From: Afifella marina DSM 2698
GTDB lineage: Bacteria; Pseudomonadota; Alphaproteobacteria; Rhizobiales; Afifellaceae
Length of the DNA stretch: 64,000 nt
Direction: 5' to 3'
NCBI RefSeq assembly: GCF_900102695.1
Contig: NZ_FMVW01000006.1
Coordinates: 62,001 to 126,000 of the forward strand
Shown: positions 43,756-52,503 of the stretch, piece by piece
Layout: every line of letters starts with the position of its first letter
Position numbering within the stretch: position 1 is the stretch's first letter
Program-made: the position numbers and the translations under genes
The notes under the pieces: generated by a model
Databases searched by the model: none
What the model saw: the letters and a program-made list of their open reading frames with translations, nothing else
What the model was told of the DNA's origin: nothing

Positions 43756-44753
43756 GATACGGCCTCCCCGGTGATCGCGTCCAAGGCACGCGCGCCCAAG
43801 GGATGTACGCAACGATAGCTCCTCTCCCCTTCCCAGATCTCGGGCGGTAGCTTCGTGCAAAGCCCGTCGGCGCCTCCGCAACGGGTGTGGAAGCTGCATC
43901 CGGAAGGAAGATTGGCCGGGCTCGGCGTCATGCCGGGGATCTGCTTCAAAAGCGCGCCGCGGGTGTTCTGGCTCGGCACGGAATCCATAAGCCCGCGCGT
44001 ATAATGATGGCGCGGATCGGTCAGGACCTGTGCGACCGGGCCGGTCTCCACGAGACGGCCCGCATACATGACGGCAATGTCGTCGGCGAGCCGCGAGACG
44101 ATGGCAAGATCGTGGGTGATCCAGATCACGGCCGTATCCCTTTCCTCGGCCAGGCGCTGGAACTCGGAAATGATCTGGGCCTGGATGGTCACGTCGAGCG
44201 CTGTCGTGGGTTCGTCCGCGATGATCAGCTCGGGGCTGTGCAGAAGCGCAATCGCGATGGCGACGCGCTGGCGCATGCCGCCGGAAAACTCATGCGGGTA
44301 GGCGGAGAGCCGCTCTTCCGGGCTTGGAATGCCGACCATGCCGAGCGCATCGCGTGCTCGCGCCCGCGCTTCGGCGCGATCCATCTTCTCATGCGCAAGG
44401 AGCGTTTCGGTCATCTGCGTCTCGATGCGCAGGACCGGATTGAGCGTCATCATCGGATCCTGGAAGACCATCGCGATGTGGCGCCCGCGCAAACGCCGCA
44501 TCTCCTCCGCATTGAGATCGGCGAGGTTCTCACCGTTGAAGAAGATGTCACCTGCAGCGACACGGCCGGGTGCATCGACAAGGCCCATGATCGAAAAGCC
44601 GGTGACGGATTTTCCCGACCCGCTCTCGCCGACAAGTCCGAGCACCCTTCCCTTCTCGAGGGAAAAGGAGACGTCGTTGACGGCCTTCACGGGCGCTGCG
44701 CCGTGGCGCGGGAATTCGGTGACGAGGTTCTTCACTTCAAGCAGAGCGGCCAT
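43752..44753 (-). CDS. Peptide ABC transporter ATPase, OppD/DppD type
   Basis: A 333-residue ATPase. It has Walker [11 protein letters not shown]-loop [10 protein letters not shown], signature FSGGMRQR, Walker [13 protein letters not shown] and [14 protein letters not shown]. The C-terminal extension holds [15 protein letters not shown], the cysteine-bearing Opp/Dpp tail. The ATG at 44753 follows GAGGAA at eight bases; the gene begins one base after the permease stop. It works with the OppF-type protein encoded downstream. Confidence 0.92.
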   Translation of the reverse strand: MAALLEVKNLVTEFPRHGAAPVKAVNDVSFSLEKGRVLGLVGESGSGKSVTGFSIMGLVDAPGRVAAGDIFFNGENLADLNAEEMRRLRGRHIAMVFQDPMMTLNPVLRIETQMTETLLAHEKMDRAEARARARDALGMVGIPSPEERLSAYPHEFSGGMRQRVAIAIALLHSPELIIADEPTTALDVTIQAQIISEFQRLAEERDTAVIWITHDLAIVSRLADDIAVMYAGRLVETGPVAQVLTDPRHHYTRGLMDSVPSQNTRGALLKQIPGMTPSPANLPSGCSFHTRCGGADGLCTKLPPEIWEGERSYRCVHPLGARALDAITGEAVS

Positions 44754-44754
44754 C

Positions 44755-45681
44755 TCACACGTTCCTCGGATTGAGGACATCGCGCAGCCTGTCGCCGACG
44801 AGGTTGATGGCGACGATCGTCACGAGAAGGGCAATGCCCGGGTAGAAGCTGATCCAGTAGAGGCCGGAGAGCAGGTACTGATAGCCGTTGGAGATGAGCA
44901 TGCCGAGCGAGGGCTCCGTCACGGATGCGCCGAGACCGAGAAAGGACAAGGTCGCCTCCAGACTGATGGCGCGGGCGACCTGCATCGTGGAGATGACGAT
45001 CACGGGCGCGAGGCAGTTCGGCAGAAGATGGCGGAAGAGGATGCGCCATCCTGGTAGCCGCAGGCAGCGTGCGGCCTCGATATATTCTTTTTCTCGCTCA
45101 ACGAGCGCCGTCGCACGCACGGTGCGTGCATAGACCGCCCATTCGGCGATGATCAGGGCCAGGATGACGTTCACCAGGCCTTTGCCGAGCACGGCAAGCA
45201 TCATCAATGCCATCAGGATCGTGGGAAACGACAGCTGCAGATCGACGATCCGCATCATGAAGCTCTCGACCCGTCCCCCGATATAGGCGGCAGAAAGGCC
45301 CGCCGAGGTGCCGATGATCGCGGCGGCGAAGGCCGAGAGCACGCCCACCATCAGCGAGGCCCGCAGGCCGTAGAGAATGCCTGAGAGGATATCGCGGCCC
45401 TGCGCATCGGTGCCGAGAACGTAGGGCACCCCGGAGAAGGATTCCGAGCCGGGCGACAACCTGCTGTCGAGGATGTCGAGCTGCGAGAGATCGTAAGGGT
45501 TCTGCGGGGCGATATACGGCGCCAGGATCGCCACGATGATGATCACGCAAAGCGTGAGCAGCCCCAGCACGGCGCCGGGAGAGCGAAAAAACTCCCGGAG
45601 CTGATTGCGACCGCGTTCCGAGGTCAGCGTCTGAGTCTCCGACACCGCATTTTCAATGTGATCTACAAGCTGAGGGTCCAT
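44755..45681 (-). CDS. ABC transporter permease, DppC type
   Basis: A 308-residue permease with a roughly 40-residue hydrophilic N-terminus. A helix follows (AVLGLLTLCVIIIVAILAPYI), then VLGTDAQGRDILSGILYGLRASL. The EAA region is near AARCLRLPGWRILFRHLLPNCLAP, and ATLSFLGLGASVTEPSLGMLI is the DppC-type end. ATG 45681 lies just after the upstream stop; ATG 45699, which would overlap it, is an alternative. It forms the importer channel with the DppB-type subunit. Confidence 0.91.
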   Translation of the reverse strand: MDPQLVDHIENAVSETQTLTSERGRNQLREFFRSPGAVLGLLTLCVIIIVAILAPYIAPQNPYDLSQLDILDSRLSPGSESFSGVPYVLGTDAQGRDILSGILYGLRASLMVGVLSAFAAAIIGTSAGLSAAYIGGRVESFMMRIVDLQLSFPTILMALMMLAVLGKGLVNVILALIIAEWAVYARTVRATALVEREKEYIEAARCLRLPGWRILFRHLLPNCLAPVIVISTMQVARAISLEATLSFLGLGASVTEPSLGMLISNGYQYLLSGLYWISFYPGIALLVTIVAINLVGDRLRDVLNPRNV

Positions 45682-45685
45682 GGCG

Positions 45686-46660
45686 TCACCGTTTGGCATC
45701 GAGCCGGACGCGGGGATCCAGCAGCGTGTAACAAAGATCGACGATGAAATTCAGACCGACGAAAATCAGGACCATCATCATCAGGTAAGCGACGATCACG
45801 GGCCGATCGAGAAGGTTGATGCTGTCGATGATGAGCTTGCCCATGCCCGGCCAGGCGAAGATACTCTCCGTCACCACGGAGAAGGCAATGAGCGAGCCGA
45901 ATTCGAGCCCGACGATCGTCACGACCGGAATCATCAGGTTTTTGAGCACGTGCACGGAAATGATCCGGCGCTCGCTCAGCCCCTTGGCTCGGGCAAACTT
46001 GATGTAATCCTGCGGCAGCACCTCCTGCACGCCGGCACGGGTCAGGCGCAGAACGAGCGAAGTCTTGAAAAGCGCGAGGTTGAGGGCCGGCAGGAAGAGA
46101 TGCCGCAACCCGTCCTCCGTCAGGAACGACCAGCGCATGCCGAGGATTTCCACGGTCTCGCCGCGCCCGTTCGACGGCAGCCATCCGAGTTGCACGGAAA
46201 ACAGCAGGATGAACATGAGGCCGACCCAGAATGTCGGCAACGAGAAGCCGAGGATCGAGCCCGACATGATGATCCGCGAGGCGACGCTGCGCGGCCGCAG
46301 CCCGGCGTAAAGGCCGAGCGGCAGACCGACGACGAGCGCGATCACCAGCGCCGACAGAGCGAGTTCGAGCGTCGCTGGAAAACGCTCCAAGATCACCTGA
46401 AGAGCGGAGCGACCATAGACGAAGCTGTTGCCGAAATCGCCGCGCAACAGCCCCGCCAGGAAGTCGATGTACTGGCGCCAGAGAGGCTGATCGAGGCCAT
46501 ATTCCGCGATCACGCGCGCGCGCTCGGCCTGGTTCGCATCCGGGTTGATCAGGATGTCGACCGGATTGCCGATGACGTTGACGGCGAGAAAGACGATCAC
46601 CGTCATCGCCACGATGACGAACAATGCCTGGATGAACCGCCGAATAATGGAAGTGACCAT
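45686..46660 (-). CDS. ABC transporter permease, DppB type
   Basis: A 324-residue permease. The N-terminal helix is FIQALFVIVAMTVIVFLAVNVIG, followed by the NPVDILINPDANQAERARVI and YGLDQPLWRQYIDFLAGLLRGDFGNS segments of DppB proteins. The EAA loop is near AKGLSERRIISVHVLKNLMIP, and FAWPGMGKLIIDSINLLDRP precedes the last helix. It follows the gamma-glutamyltransferase gene by 17 bp, so import and hydrolysis genes are cotranscribed. Confidence 0.92.
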   Translation of the reverse strand: MVTSIIRRFIQALFVIVAMTVIVFLAVNVIGNPVDILINPDANQAERARVIAEYGLDQPLWRQYIDFLAGLLRGDFGNSFVYGRSALQVILERFPATLELALSALVIALVVGLPLGLYAGLRPRSVASRIIMSGSILGFSLPTFWVGLMFILLFSVQLGWLPSNGRGETVEILGMRWSFLTEDGLRHLFLPALNLALFKTSLVLRLTRAGVQEVLPQDYIKFARAKGLSERRIISVHVLKNLMIPVVTIVGLEFGSLIAFSVVTESIFAWPGMGKLIIDSINLLDRPVIVAYLMMMVLIFVGLNFIVDLCYTLLDPRVRLDAKR

Positions 46661-46677
46661 TCAGCCTCTCCGCCTGC

Positions 46678-48288
46678 CTAGGTGATCGAGATGGCCATAC
46701 CATCCCGCTGCGGGTCTGCGGCCCCCTTCGACACGCCGTCGTCGATCCGGATACCGTGCAGAGCCGCAAAGGCATAAGTCTGCGGCGAACGCTCGACCTC
46801 GTAGCCGTCCGCACGCAGATCCGACTCCACCGAACGACGAATGCGGTTGCAGATGTCGATCGTGTTCGACACGCCGACGATGCGCGGTGCCGTCACCGCC
46901 TCCTGAATCGACATGTCGAAATCGATCATGTTCATGATGCCCTGGGCAATCGTCGGGGCGATATAGCTGCCACCGGGCGCGCCGATGACGATAAACGGCT
47001 TGCCGTCGCGAAACACGATCGTCGGCGCAGCCGAACTCGCCCGACGCTTGCGTGGCGCGATCGAGCCCGGACGTCCCGGGCGCGGATCGAAGCGGCTCAT
47101 CGTGCCGTTGTACATGAAGCCGAGGCCGTCGGTGATGGCACCGGACGGGCTGCCGAGCGTGTGGGTCATGGCGACCGCATTTCCCTCACGATCGATCACC
47201 GAAATATGGGTCGTGTCGCGCTGCGAGAGGTCGAGGCGTTCAACGTTTGCACGCTCGCCCCGGCGGATGCTCTCGGCATGGGCCCGGATATTCTCGTCGG
47301 AGAGAAGTCGCTCGACCGGCACCTCGACATAGGCCGGATCACCCATATGGGCGTCCTTGTCGATCGTCATGCGCTTCATCGCCTCGAAGAGAAGGCGCAC
47401 ATGTTCAGTACTCGCATGCTGCAGGGTCCCGACGTCGAAATGCTCCATGATGTGCAGGATTTCCAGCATCGGGAACCCGGATGCCGGAGGCGCACTCGTG
47501 GAAATCTTGTGGCCGCGGTAATGCCCCCAGACCGGCTCAGATCTGGTCACCTCGTATTTCGCGAGGTCTTCCAGACCAATGAGGCCGCCGCCCACCTTGA
47601 AGTCGGCGGCAATCTCTTCGGCGATTTCGCCGTGATAGTAGATATCGGAGCCGCCGCTTTGTGCGATCCGCTCCAGAGTGTTCGCAAGGTCGGGATTGCG
47701 CAGGATCTCGCCCACGGCACGCAGGCTTCCGTCCTCGTGGAAATAGACGCTCCGGCCGGTCTTGGAGAAACGCAGCTTGTCGATCGTGTTCGCTTGCCCG
47801 TCTCCCGACTGATCCTTCGACCAGTACCAGTGCATGTGCGGGCGGATCATGAAACCGGTGCGCGCGACTTCGGCGGCAGGCGTGATCAGATCGGCCCAAT
47901 CGAACGTGCCGTAATCGCGAAGAGCCGTCTCATAGCCTTTGAGAGAGCCCGGCGTGCAGCAGGCGAGATAGCCGATCTCGGAGATGTTGCCTTCGAGAAT
48001 GAAGCCGAAACCGTCGCGGCTTTGGCCGAGCAGCTTGTCGAGCCACATGTCCGGCGTGGCCGCGGCCGGCGCGAGCGCGTAAAATTCCAGCGTCTCGTGC
48101 ACGCCTCGCCCCGGCATATAAATCTGCATCGAGCCGAAACCGCCGACACCTGCCATCTGCGGATCGACGACACCCTGCATGAACGCGCAGGCGAGCGCCG
48201 CATCGACGGCGTTGCCGCCGCGCTCCAGCACATTCGCGCCCGCCTCCACAGCCTCCGGCTGCGGGGCGACGATTGTTGCGTTGTTCAT
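46678..48288 (-). CDS. Gamma-glutamyltransferase/acylase family (Ntn hydrolase), no signal peptide
   Basis: A 536-residue GGT-family protein. The autocatalytic cleavage site is RDTTHISVIDREGNAVAMT, with Thr359 expected to become the N-terminal nucleophile of the small subunit. GSPSGAITDGLGFMYNG and the C-terminal APTIVFRDGKPFIVIGAPGGSYI and GIMNMIDFDMSIQEAV are typical. Unlike many GGTs it has no signal peptide: it starts directly with NATIVAPQPEAVEAG. It should therefore work in the cytoplasm, on compounds brought in by the importer encoded downstream. Likely reactions are hydrolysis of gamma-glutamyl amides or of another acyl-amino bond, since GGT relatives include cephalosporin acylases. 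The alpha/beta hydrolase gene upstream overlaps its start by four bases. Confidence 0.88.
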   Translation of the reverse strand: MNNATIVAPQPEAVEAGANVLERGGNAVDAALACAFMQGVVDPQMAGVGGFGSMQIYMPGRGVHETLEFYALAPAAATPDMWLDKLLGQSRDGFGFILEGNISEIGYLACCTPGSLKGYETALRDYGTFDWADLITPAAEVARTGFMIRPHMHWYWSKDQSGDGQANTIDKLRFSKTGRSVYFHEDGSLRAVGEILRNPDLANTLERIAQSGGSDIYYHGEIAEEIAADFKVGGGLIGLEDLAKYEVTRSEPVWGHYRGHKISTSAPPASGFPMLEILHIMEHFDVGTLQHASTEHVRLLFEAMKRMTIDKDAHMGDPAYVEVPVERLLSDENIRAHAESIRRGERANVERLDLSQRDTTHISVIDREGNAVAMTHTLGSPSGAITDGLGFMYNGTMSRFDPRPGRPGSIAPRKRRASSAAPTIVFRDGKPFIVIGAPGGSYIAPTIAQGIMNMIDFDMSIQEAVTAPRIVGVSNTIDICNRIRRSVESDLRADGYEVERSPQTYAFAALHGIRIDDGVSKGAADPQRDGMAISIT

Positions 48289-49139
48289 CGGCTACGCCTC
48301 TCTGCCAGCGTGCGTGTCAGGAAGGCTTTGACATGGCCAAGCACCTTCATGCGGTCGTGTGAAATGCCGGGGACTTCGTCGAAGGTGACGTTCACGCCGA
48401 CAGCCTCGAATGAGCGCGCGAGCGACCGCAGGCGTTCCGGACGCGTCTCGCCGGCATCGTTCGCCCCTTCCATCCAGTAGGCCGAGCCGGGCTTGTGGGT
48501 GATTTCCCAGGTTTCGAGATCGAGCTTGCCGACGACCATCTGCACCGGCAGCTTCGCGAGCTCTTCGAGATTGAAAGGCTTGCCGAACTTTTCCGCGAGA
48601 TCGCGAGTGCCGACCCACCAGTCACGCTCCGGATCGATCAGCGTGACCGAACCCGGCGCGCCGACGCATGCGGCCCACAGGCGCTCGGGATGAACGAGCG
48701 CGAAGCGGTGGGTGAAATGTCCACCGCCAGAATAACCGAACATCGCGAAACGCGACCAGTCCTGGGCGTATTTCGCCGCCATCTCCTCGACCATGGAGAT
48801 GAGCAGGAGATCGTAGCGAATATCGCCCTCGATCAGATATTTGTAGCCTGAGCGCGCACCGTCTCCGCGCACGTTCATCGGGAAGATCGGGCACAGGACG
48901 GCGCAGTCGTTGTAGAGACCGAACTCGGCGAAGCCGTCGCGAAATTCCATTGCGGAGGTGCGGCCGGTTCCATGCACGGCGACCAGGAGGTCGACCGGGC
49001 GGCCGTCGGCCGCCGCCGGCGGCACGTATAAGAGCATGTGAAAACGGGGGTCGGCCGTGGAGGCAAAGATTGCCGTGTGGCCGTAGTCGTAGATGGCGCG
49101 CGCGCGGGCAGCGGCAGCGCTGGTGCCGAGTTCCTGCAT
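48285..49139 (-). CDS. Alpha/beta hydrolase
   Basis: A 284-residue alpha/beta hydrolase. The nucleophile elbow is FGYSGGGHFTHRFAL, with Ser in the GxSxG pattern, and the oxyanion region is VAVHGTGRTS. The acid is probably in MVVGKLDLETWE, and the histidine in DEVPGISHDRMKV near the end. The fold resembles the PHB-depolymerase/esterase-like (LpqC-type) group. There is no signal peptide, so it acts in the cytoplasm, probably on an ester or amide of the imported compound. It overlaps the GGT gene (ATGA) and follows the binding-protein gene after about 80 bp. The substrate is unknown. Confidence 0.8.
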   Translation of the reverse strand: MQELGTSAAAARARAIYDYGHTAIFASTADPRFHMLLYVPPAAADGRPVDLLVAVHGTGRTSAMEFRDGFAEFGLYNDCAVLCPIFPMNVRGDGARSGYKYLIEGDIRYDLLLISMVEEMAAKYAQDWSRFAMFGYSGGGHFTHRFALVHPERLWAACVGAPGSVTLIDPERDWWVGTRDLAEKFGKPFNLEELAKLPVQMVVGKLDLETWEITHKPGSAYWMEGANDAGETRPERLRSLARSFEAVGVNVTFDEVPGISHDRMKVLGHVKAFLTRTLAERRSR

Positions 49140-49219
49140 TCCTATGTCCTGAAAGGGGAGAATTGGCGGGCGTGGCGCAGAGGCGCCCCGCCCGGTGATT
49201 TAAAGCCGAGCCTTGGGGC

Positions 49220-50788
49220 TCACTTGGCCGACTTCACCTCGTAGGCGAGCAGATATTTGTCGCCGCGCGGCTTGTAGTCGACGTCCTTGCTGGCGCCGAG
49301 CACGACGTTTTCGTAGTGCAGCGGCAGCAGATAATGGTGGTTGAAGGTGAGCTCGGAGACCTTCTGGAGGATCGGCTCACGCTTGTCCTCGTCGAGCGTC
49401 GAGGTCGCCTCATCCAGGAGCTTGTTGATCTCCGGATCATTGATGCCACCGCCGTTGTAGCGGCCGGTGCCCTTCGCCTCGTCGCGACCCGCCACGATGG
49501 CGATCGCCGGGTTCGACACTTCACCGGTGTTGACGCCCCAGGAGCCGAGGAAGACGGAATATTCGCCGTTGGAGTATTTGTCGGCGTACATCGACCACGG
49601 CATCACCTCGACCTTCGTGTCGATGCCGATGCGTGCGAACATCTGGCCGACAGCCTGAAGCACGTCGCTGTCGTTGACGTACCGCCCCTGCGGACCGTGC
49701 AGGGTCAGGCGGAACCCGTCGGGATAACCCGCCTCCTCCAGAAGCTTCTTGGCGCCTTCTGGATCGTAGGAGACTTCGTCGACATCGTCTGAATGGCCGA
49801 AATAACCCTCGGCGACGAATTGGTGTGCGACGGTGCCGTTGTCCTGCATGACGCGCTGGACGATCGCCGGCCGGTTGATCGACATCAGAAGCGCCTTGCG
49901 GACACGCTCGTCCTTGAGCGGGTTCTTGTCGAGCTTGGAGCCGTCCTTTGCCGTGATGAAAGGCGTCTGATCGCGGGCGACATCCACGCCGAGATAGACG
50001 ATGCGGGTCGACTGGCCACGGATGACCTTGAGATTGTCGGAGCTCTTCACCCGCGCGACGCCTTCCGCGGGAAGCGTCTCGATGAGGTCGGCATCACCGG
50101 AGAGCAGGCTTGCGAGCCGGGCGCCGTTGTCCGGCAGCATGCGCAAAGTCACCTTGCTCCATTCGGAGGCACCGCCAAAATAATCGTCGTTCCGCTCCAT
50201 GACGATCCGGTCACCCGGCGTGTAGGAAACGAATTTGAACGGGCCGGTGCCGACGGCCGCGGTGCCGTTGTCGAACGCGGCGACATCGTCGTCGGCATGT
50301 TCGGAGCTGATGATGCGAATACGGCTCAGCGAATTGAGGATCATCGGATCCGGGACGCTCGTCTCCACCACCACCGTGTGGGGATCTTCGGCCGTCACAT
50401 CCGTGATGTTGCGCGTATAGGAGGCGAAAGCCTGGCTCGGCTTGTCACGCGCCCGCAACACCGAGGCGATCACATCCTCGGCGTCGAAATCGGTGCCGTC
50501 GTGAAATTTCACCCCTTCACGCAGATGGAACCGCCAATGGGTGTTGTCGATGATCTCCCAGGACGTCGCCAGCTGCGGTTCGTTCTCGGCAGCGCCGCCG
50601 CGATAGATCAGGCTGTCGAAGATATGCCTGCTCATCGCGTTGTGCGGCGAGTTCGATTCCTCATGCGGATCGACGGTCGCAAACGTCGACGCCATGCCGA
50701 CCGTCAGCTCCTTGTCCTGGGCCGATGCCGTTCCGGCAGCGACCGCGTATATGGCCAAGGCAGCAGCACCCCGGCCGATCCATCCCAT
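49220..50788 (-). CDS. Periplasmic substrate-binding protein (SBP family 5), Sec signal
   Basis: A 522-residue solute-binding protein. A Sec signal (MGWIGRGAAALAIYAVAAG, cleavage near TASAQ) precedes the mature start DKELTVGMASTFATVDPHEE. Family features include WEIIDNTHWRFHLREGVKFHDGTDFDAEDV, VGTGPFKFVSYTPGD, YDPEGAKKLLEEAGYPDG and HHYLLPLHYENVV. It begins the third importer operon. ATG 50788 is used here; TTG 50803 in the same frame has a better Shine-Dalgarno (GAGGGG) and could be the real start, adding five residues. A palindrome in the gap to the divergent iclR gene probably controls it. Confidence 0.91.
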   Translation of the reverse strand: MGWIGRGAAALAIYAVAAGTASAQDKELTVGMASTFATVDPHEESNSPHNAMSRHIFDSLIYRGGAAENEPQLATSWEIIDNTHWRFHLREGVKFHDGTDFDAEDVIASVLRARDKPSQAFASYTRNITDVTAEDPHTVVVETSVPDPMILNSLSRIRIISSEHADDDVAAFDNGTAAVGTGPFKFVSYTPGDRIVMERNDDYFGGASEWSKVTLRMLPDNGARLASLLSGDADLIETLPAEGVARVKSSDNLKVIRGQSTRIVYLGVDVARDQTPFITAKDGSKLDKNPLKDERVRKALLMSINRPAIVQRVMQDNGTVAHQFVAEGYFGHSDDVDEVSYDPEGAKKLLEEAGYPDGFRLTLHGPQGRYVNDSDVLQAVGQMFARIGIDTKVEVMPWSMYADKYSNGEYSVFLGSWGVNTGEVSNPAIAIVAGRDEAKGTGRYNGGGINDPEINKLLDEATSTLDEDKREPILQKVSELTFNHHYLLPLHYENVVLGASKDVDYKPRGDKYLLAYEVKSAK

Positions 50789-50919
50789 TGTCGAGATACC
50801 CAAGAATAAATCCCCTCTTGTTCGACAAGGCCGGACCCACACCAGGCGGCGATGCCCATGCCTTGACCACGCTTGAACGCTGACCAGGAACGCATGCGCA
50901 AAGGAGAGCTGTCAATAAG

Positions 50920-50938
50920 AATGAAACTGTGTTTCATT
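50920..50938. promoter_or_regulatory. Candidate IclR-type operator palindrome
   Basis: AATGAAAC-TGT-GTTTCATT is a perfect inverted repeat with 8-bp arms and a 3-bp spacer. It lies 78 bp before the iclR gene and 132 bp before the divergent binding-protein gene. TGAAAC-N3-GTTTCA matches the general form of operators for IclR-family members such as KdgR. It is the only such repeat noticed in the window, and control by the adjacent IclR protein is inferred. Confidence 0.65.
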
Positions 50939-51015
50939 GTGTGAGACACGCGAGTGCCGCAACCGGAATTTGAGGCATGTTGTCGCAAGCTTCTTGAGCG
51001 GAGGGGGATCAAGCC

Positions 51016-51810
51016 ATGGCGGAAAATGAAAAAAACTATGTTGTTCAGTCAGTTGACGATGCGATCAACATTCTCATGACCGTCGCGGAGCATCCCGAAG
51101 CCGGGGTGTCTGAGATCGCCCGCGCAGCCGGAGTGACGAAGGCCAAAACCTTCCGATTGTTGCGAACACTGGAACGGCGAGAACTGGTCTCGCAGGAGCC
51201 GGACGGGCGGTGGCGGCTCGGAAACGCCATTTTGGTCCTCGGCACCTCCGCCTCCTCGCAGATCGATCTCGTCAAACTCGCCAATCCGATTCTGGAAGAT
51301 CTGGGGCTCAAGACGAACGAGACGGTGCAGCTACGCCTGCGCGACAAAAGCGAGGCTCTGTGCATCGCCAAATACGAGCCTTCGCGCGATCTTCGCGTGC
51401 ATGCGGTCGTGGGCCGCCGCCGCCCGCTCTATGCTGGATCGAGCAAGGCGATCATGGCCTATCTCCCAGAAGACGAACGCGAATCGGTTCTGCCGCAGGA
51501 ACTCAAAGCCTTCACCGGCAACACGATCACTGACCGTTCTCGCCTGTTTGCGGAGCTCGACCGGATCCGTCAGATGCGAATCTGCATCAGCCGCGGCGAA
51601 GTGAGCGACCAGCTCGTGGCCGTGTCGGCTCCCGTGTTTTCCGCCGATGGATCCGTCTTTGCCTCAATCAATATCGCAGCACCGGCCTTCCGAACCGACG
51701 ACACGGATATCGAACGCTTCATCCGGCTGGTCTCCGAGGCGGCAGGGCGGATTTCCGAAGGGCTCGGCTGGAAGGGCAACGCCTCGCTCAGCGGACGAAT
51801 AGCGTTGTGA
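51016..51810 (+). CDS. IclR family transcriptional regulator
   Basis: A 264-residue IclR-type regulator. The N-terminal winged helix-turn-helix is YVVQSVDDAINILMTVAEHPEAGVSEIARAAGVTKAKTFRLLRTLERRELVSQEPDGRWRLG (residues 8-69). The C-terminal effector domain includes GRRRPLYAGSSKAIMAYLPEDE, the usual 'lp.t.aGKAllA' segment, and QLVAVSAPVFSADGSVFASINIA. GGAGGGGG lies upstream of the ATG. It is divergent from the SBP-hydrolase-GGT-importer operon and is the likely regulator of it; the ligand is probably the imported compound. It is followed by a methyltransferase gene on the same strand. Confidence 0.9.
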   Translation: MAENEKNYVVQSVDDAINILMTVAEHPEAGVSEIARAAGVTKAKTFRLLRTLERRELVSQEPDGRWRLGNAILVLGTSASSQIDLVKLANPILEDLGLKTNETVQLRLRDKSEALCIAKYEPSRDLRVHAVVGRRRPLYAGSSKAIMAYLPEDERESVLPQELKAFTGNTITDRSRLFAELDRIRQMRICISRGEVSDQLVAVSAPVFSADGSVFASINIAAPAFRTDDTDIERFIRLVSEAAGRISEGLGWKGNASLSGRIAL

Positions 51811-51887
51811 CGTCGGACACCTCGCAGCCCCGCTACGCTGCAATAGATAGAAACGAGCGCCAATGTGAGCGAGGGAGCGCTGGAGTG

Positions 51888-52484
51888 ATGTGGGACGAAA
51901 GATATGGTCAGCCCGGCTATCTCTTCGGCACTGAGCCGAACGCCTTTCTTGCCGCCCATGCGGATCTGCTAAGCCCGGGGATGCGGGTTCTTTCGGTCGC
52001 CGATGGCGAAGGGCGCAACGGCGTCTGGTTGGCTGAGCAGGGACTTGAAGTCACGGCGATCGACGCGTCAGCGGTGGCGATCGAAAAATCGAAACGCCTC
52101 GCAGCCGAACGCGGTGTCTCGCTCACCCACGTGCATGCGGATATCGCCGCATGGGAATGGCCCTCTTCCGCCTATGACGGCGTGGTGGCGATCTTCATCC
52201 AGTTTGCCAATCCGACGCTGCGTGCGCAACTGTTCAAGGCGATGAAGCGAGCTCTCCTGCCCGGCGGCATTCTGCTCTTGCAGGGTTACCGGCCCGAGCA
52301 GATCGACTACGGCACGGGCGGACCGCCCAACCCCGAACACCTCTATACGCGCTCGCTGATCGAGGCCGCTTTCGCCGATTTCGAGATCATCCGCCTTGCA
52401 GAGCACGACAGCGAAATCCACGAGGGCAAGGGACATTCAGGCCTCTCGGCCCTGATCGACCTCGTGGTCCGCAAACCCGCCTGA
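51888..52484 (+). CDS. Class I SAM-dependent methyltransferase
   Basis: A 198-residue protein with Rossmann-type methyltransferase motifs. Motif I is VLSVADGEGRNGVWLAEQG, followed by the acidic VTAIDASAVAIEKSKRLA, YDGVVAIFIQFANP as motif II/III, and LLPGGILLLQGYRPEQ. The EGRN.VWLA form is shared with TehB-like and thiol/small-molecule methyltransferases. ATG 51888 was chosen because the preceding open stretch lacks family similarity and an RBS-like GGGAG/GGAG lies before it. It lies 77 bp after iclR and converges on the LacI-type gene with only 19 bp between stops. The methyl acceptor is unknown. Confidence 0.82.
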   Translation: MWDERYGQPGYLFGTEPNAFLAAHADLLSPGMRVLSVADGEGRNGVWLAEQGLEVTAIDASAVAIEKSKRLAAERGVSLTHVHADIAAWEWPSSAYDGVVAIFIQFANPTLRAQLFKAMKRALLPGGILLLQGYRPEQIDYGTGGPPNPEHLYTRSLIEAAFADFEIIRLAEHDSEIHEGKGHSGLSALIDLVVRKPA

Positions 52485-52503
52485 GTTCGCGCTCAAACGA
52501 AGC

